Assembly (NCBI GenBank): GCA_014799465.1
Contig: JAAVHZ010000068.1
Location: 62,001 to 126,000 of the forward strand
From: Lachnospiraceae bacterium
GTDB taxonomy: Bacteria > Bacillota > Clostridia > Lachnospirales > Lachnospiraceae
Length of the DNA: 64,000 nt
Direction: 5' to 3'
The notes under the pieces are model-generated. The model was not told the origin of the DNA and searched no databases. It saw only the letters and a list, made by a program, of their open reading frames with translations. The position numbers and the translations under genes are program-made. Shown one piece after another: positions 61,171 through 64,000 of this stretch. The first letter of the stretch is position 1, and each line of letters starts with the position of its first letter.

Positions 61171-61859
61171 ATGATTTATTGAGCAATTCTACATTTTTCG
61201 GAGTGGCTATAAGCATATTGACATATGAAATAGGAGTATTATTAAAGAAAAAATTTAAAATTGCGATATTTAATCCGCTGCTGATATCTATAGCTTCGGT
61301 AATTGCATTTCTGGTAATTTTTAATATTGATTATGACAGCTACTATGAAGGTGCAAAATATCTGGGATATCTTTTAACACCTGCAACAGTATGTCTTGCA
61401 GTTCCATTGTATGAACAGATTTCACTGTTAAAGAAACATTTTAAAGCGATAATTGGAGGTATCATATCGGGAGTAATAACAAGCCTTGTATCTATATTTG
61501 TTATGTCTGTTATGTTCAGACTAAATCATAAAGAATATGTGACGCTTTTACCTAAGTCCATTACTACGGCAATAGGAATGGGGGTTTCGGATGAACTGGG
61601 AGGTATAGTGACTATTACTGTAGCAGTTATTATAATAACAGGAGTATTAGGAAATATAATTGCAGAATCAGTATGCAGGCTGTTTAAGATAAAAGAGCAG
61701 GTAGCCATAGGCATAGCTATCGGCTCATCATCTCATGCGGTGGGTACAGCTAAGGCAATGGAGCTGGGGGATATAGAAGGTGCAATGAGCAGTTTGTCCA
61801 TAGCAGTTGCAGGCTTGCTTACGGTTTTAGGGGCATCAATATTTGCAGGATTCATATAA
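61167..61859 (+). CDS. lrgB: LrgB/CidB family protein
   Basis: A 230-residue membrane protein starting at ATG 61167, sharing four bases with the LrgA stop. It has about six helices and the LrgB signatures: FNPLLISIA, LLTPATVCLAVPLYEQ, KSITTAIGMGVSDELGG and GSSSHAVGTAKAMELG. With LrgA it forms the pair that controls cell lysis and, in some species, pyruvate uptake. Confidence 0.93.
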   Translation: MNDLLSNSTFFGVAISILTYEIGVLLKKKFKIAIFNPLLISIASVIAFLVIFNIDYDSYYEGAKYLGYLLTPATVCLAVPLYEQISLLKKHFKAIIGGIISGVITSLVSIFVMSVMFRLNHKEYVTLLPKSITTAIGMGVSDELGGIVTITVAVIIITGVLGNIIAESVCRLFKIKEQVAIGIAIGSSSHAVGTAKAMELGDIEGAMSSLSIAVAGLLTVLGASIFAGFI

Positions 61860-61974
61860 TATAAAGTTACCATTATAATGCCTTTTTGCTTACAATTTAA
61901 GAGAAAAATATTAAAAAGACAGGTGCAAGTCGGAGATTAAAGTGGTATCATAGTTAAGTAAAAGGAGCAGTATA

Positions 61975-63798
61975 ATGAGGAATGTAAATAAATTATTTAA
62001 AATAATAAGGTTAAACTGGAGATGTATGGTGGAATTTGAACTGTTGTACAGATTTTTTTCTGTTCTGATATTTGCCCCCATACTACTTATAATGTTTAAT
62101 ATATCTATGACGATATCCGGTTACAAATATATTACTGTAGATAATGTAAATGGGTATATAAAGAGTCCGATAACGATAATTATGGTGATAATGCTTGTGC
62201 TTACAGTGACATTTTTTGCATTGATGGAAATAAGTGCAAATATTTATATCATAGATCAGTCATATCAGAGGAATATCACTAATATAAAAGATGTACTGAT
62301 ATTTTCACTGAGAAATGCAATAAGGGCGTTCAGCATAAGAAATATATTCCTTGCCATAATGGTTATGGCAACTACATTATTTTTAAATACCGGTATCACT
62401 TCAGGATATATAAGTACCGTATCAGTACCCGGTTTTTTTACCGCATTTATTACAGCAAACAAATATCTTAAACGTATACTGTATGCCACCATGATACTGT
62501 CAGCATTTTTCTTTATAAAGTGGATATATGTTTTCCAGTATTTTACATTAGAGAAATGTTCATTTGTTACAGCATGTAAGAAAAGCAATAATCTGAATAA
62601 GGGACATAAATTGAAAGACTTTGTTACTATTCTGCTTATGGAAATGCTGTGTACAGCAGTCTTTGCAGCAGTGACAGCACTTGTGGTACTTATATTTGCC
62701 GGAATATACAAGTTTTTTTCATCATATGAAATAGTATATTATATGATGTTATCTGCGGTTATTGTAGTGACTACAATGCTTGGAGTATTGTTCCTTGCAT
62801 TGTCCATGCCGATGTTGTTTGCATGTATAAGTGTAATGTTTTACAGACATAAGGTTGAAACAGGGGAGAGGATACAGCATTGCATGAAGTCAAAATATCG
62901 TGTTGATATAATAAAGAAAAAGAAAATTAAGAGATTGGAACATATAATATTCTGGGTGTCATTGGCGGTATGTACGGTATATGTGTATATGGCTGCTGCG
63001 GGAAATATAAGTTTGAATGTGGAATACTTAAAATCCATGGAGATTACGGCACACCGCGGGGCATCAGCAAAATATCCGGAAAACAGTATGAGTGCATTTG
63101 AGGGGGCAGTAGAACTCGGTGCTGACTGGATTGAACTTGATGTTCAGCAGACAAAGGATGGGGAAATAATAGTTATGCATGATTCAAACTTCAAAAGAAC
63201 TACAGGAAAGAATTGTAATGTATGGAAAATGAAATATGAAGATGTTGAGAATCTGGACTGTGGAAAATGGTTTTCAAAAGATTATAAAGGGGAAAGAGTA
63301 CCTCTTTTAAAAGATGTTGTGGAGTATGCAAAGGCTGAAGGCATCAAACTTAATATAGAGCTTAAGCCTACAGGGCATGAAAAAGATTTTGAAAAAGCAG
63401 TTATAGATATTGTAAATGAATATGAATACAAAAACAGATGTGTCATAACATCGCAGAATTATAAAGCATTAAAGAATGTCAAAAAATATGATGAAGAAAT
63501 AACCACCGTATATGTTATGGGTGTCGCATACGGAAATATATTAAAATTAACTGCTGCCGATAATTTCAGCATAAAGTATTATTATGCGACTGACGAATTA
63601 ATAAAAAGAGTCCACAATGCCGGAAAGGAATTGTATGTATGGACGGTAAACAGTGAGTCATCCATAAACAAAATGATTGATTTAAATGTAGACAATATTA
63701 TAACTGATAATATCAGTCTTGCAAAAAAATGTATTTACCGGAAAAAAGCCGGTAATAAGGCAGTAAAATATTTTGATAAGCTGCTGCTTAAGGAATAG
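61975..63798 (+). CDS. Glycerophosphodiester phosphodiesterase with N-terminal membrane domain
   Basis: A 607-residue protein. Residues 1-350 carry eight or so membrane helices of the type found before GDPD domains. Residues 355-600 are the catalytic GDPD domain, with HRGASAKYPENSMSAFEGA and ELDVQQTKDGEIIVMHD giving the catalytic His pair and metal-binding acids. It cleaves glycerophosphodiesters or lipoteichoic-acid-like polymers. AGGAG lies before the ATG. It is followed 31 bases later by the MATE gene. Confidence 0.92.
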   Translation: MRNVNKLFKIIRLNWRCMVEFELLYRFFSVLIFAPILLIMFNISMTISGYKYITVDNVNGYIKSPITIIMVIMLVLTVTFFALMEISANIYIIDQSYQRNITNIKDVLIFSLRNAIRAFSIRNIFLAIMVMATTLFLNTGITSGYISTVSVPGFFTAFITANKYLKRILYATMILSAFFFIKWIYVFQYFTLEKCSFVTACKKSNNLNKGHKLKDFVTILLMEMLCTAVFAAVTALVVLIFAGIYKFFSSYEIVYYMMLSAVIVVTTMLGVLFLALSMPMLFACISVMFYRHKVETGERIQHCMKSKYRVDIIKKKKIKRLEHIIFWVSLAVCTVYVYMAAAGNISLNVEYLKSMEITAHRGASAKYPENSMSAFEGAVELGADWIELDVQQTKDGEIIVMHDSNFKRTTGKNCNVWKMKYEDVENLDCGKWFSKDYKGERVPLLKDVVEYAKAEGIKLNIELKPTGHEKDFEKAVIDIVNEYEYKNRCVITSQNYKALKNVKKYDEEITTVYVMGVAYGNILKLTAADNFSIKYYYATDELIKRVHNAGKELYVWTVNSESSINKMIDLNVDNIITDNISLAKKCIYRKKAGNKAVKYFDKLLLKE

Positions 63799-63829
63799 GG
63801 AAACTGTAGGAAAGGTGTTGATACACTCA

Positions 63830-64000
63830 ATGAAAGATAATGATTTTGCACAGGGAAATATTTTAACAAAGCTTGTAAAGTTCATGATGCCGATACTTGG
63901 GGCACTTATATTACAGGCAATGTATGGGGCTGTAGATATACTTATAGTCGGATGGTTCGGTACTAATACGGGAATATCTGCCGTATCAACGGGAAGCAGT
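63830..64000 (+). CDS. MATE-family efflux transporter, 3' end cut by window edge
   Basis: The first 57 residues are visible. They read DFAQGNILTKLVKFMMPIL, then LILQAMYGAVDILIVGWFG and SAVSTGSS, the standard first helix and loop of NorM-type MATE exporters. The start is taken as ATG 63830; a GTG at 63815 is in frame but overlaps the ribosome binding site AGGAAAGG. Members pump drugs or metabolites using sodium or proton gradients. Confidence 0.9.
   Translation, partial: MKDNDFAQGNILTKLVKFMMPILGALILQAMYGAVDILIVGWFGTNTGISAVSTGSS

Noticed and set aside
1-64000. tRNA, rRNA or CRISPR array
   Set aside because: No tRNA-like TTCGA arm with acceptor pairing, no rRNA-like stretch and no regularly spaced repeats with unique spacers were seen on reading both strands.

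Overview
The window looks like chromosomal DNA from a low-GC Firmicute, most likely a member of the Lachnospiraceae. The evidence is the AT-rich sequence, the strong AGGAGG-type ribosome binding sites, the core blocks tig-clpP-clpX-ysxC and rho-rpmE-DUF1385-prmC-prfA, and clostridial families such as DUF4364, the TIGR01212 radical SAM protein and TnpV. The genus cannot be fixed from the sequence. I saw no tRNA, rRNA or CRISPR array.

Layout. (1) 1-10 kb is a decaying accessory island. It holds a type II toxin-antitoxin pair, an orphan polymorphic-toxin tail with a pentapeptide-repeat immunity-like gene, IS3-family relics, a TnpV gene, a broken methyltransferase, a second toxin-antitoxin pair with both halves broken, and a GNAT gene with one nonsense codon. 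The same DUF2971 gene remnant occurs at 743-836 and 9465-9557, bracketing most of the island. (2) 10-18.8 kb carries small metabolic and regulatory genes: GNAT enzymes, an AraC regulator, a probable yjdF riboswitch with its gene, a SWIM-finger protein, a HAD-like protein, a tautomerase-cytidine deaminase fusion, CYTH and DJ-1 proteins. (3) 18.9-30.5 kb is conserved core: trigger factor, ClpP, ClpX, YsxC, then on the minus strand DUF4364, radical SAM and malic enzyme, then rho, L31, DUF1385, PrmC and RF1.

(4) 30.5-35.3 kb is accessory and full of repeats. Two near-identical terminators bracket a VOC gene. Three copies of a small-RNA locus follow, resembling a holin-like type I toxin-antitoxin system. 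Only the middle copy keeps an intact 29-residue toxin, encoded opposite the RNA. An ADP-ribosylglycohydrolase and an orphan barstar lie among them. (5) 35.4-45.5 kb has a large anchored protein, a CPBP protease with an XRE regulator, and a four-gene cassette built around a 1732-residue DUF4132 protein that ends with a DUF4253 protein. This cassette is the best candidate for an undescribed system. (6) 45.5-52.6 kb encodes an FAD oxidoreductase coupled to a polytopic membrane protein, two tandem paralogous membrane proteins, a methyltransferase and an FAD-Rieske oxidoreductase.

(7) 52.7-64 kb has an ECF sigma factor followed by three uncharacterised proteins. A minus-strand response regulator/ABC transporter/histidine kinase operon of the peptide-antibiotic type follows. 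Next come a second ECF sigma factor with its zinc-finger anti-sigma factor, a Cu/Zn superoxide dismutase, an LrgA/LrgB pair, a membrane-anchored glycerophosphodiesterase and the start of a MATE exporter. Taken together, regions 4-7 look like envelope stress, antimicrobial resistance and interbacterial conflict functions set around a stable core.
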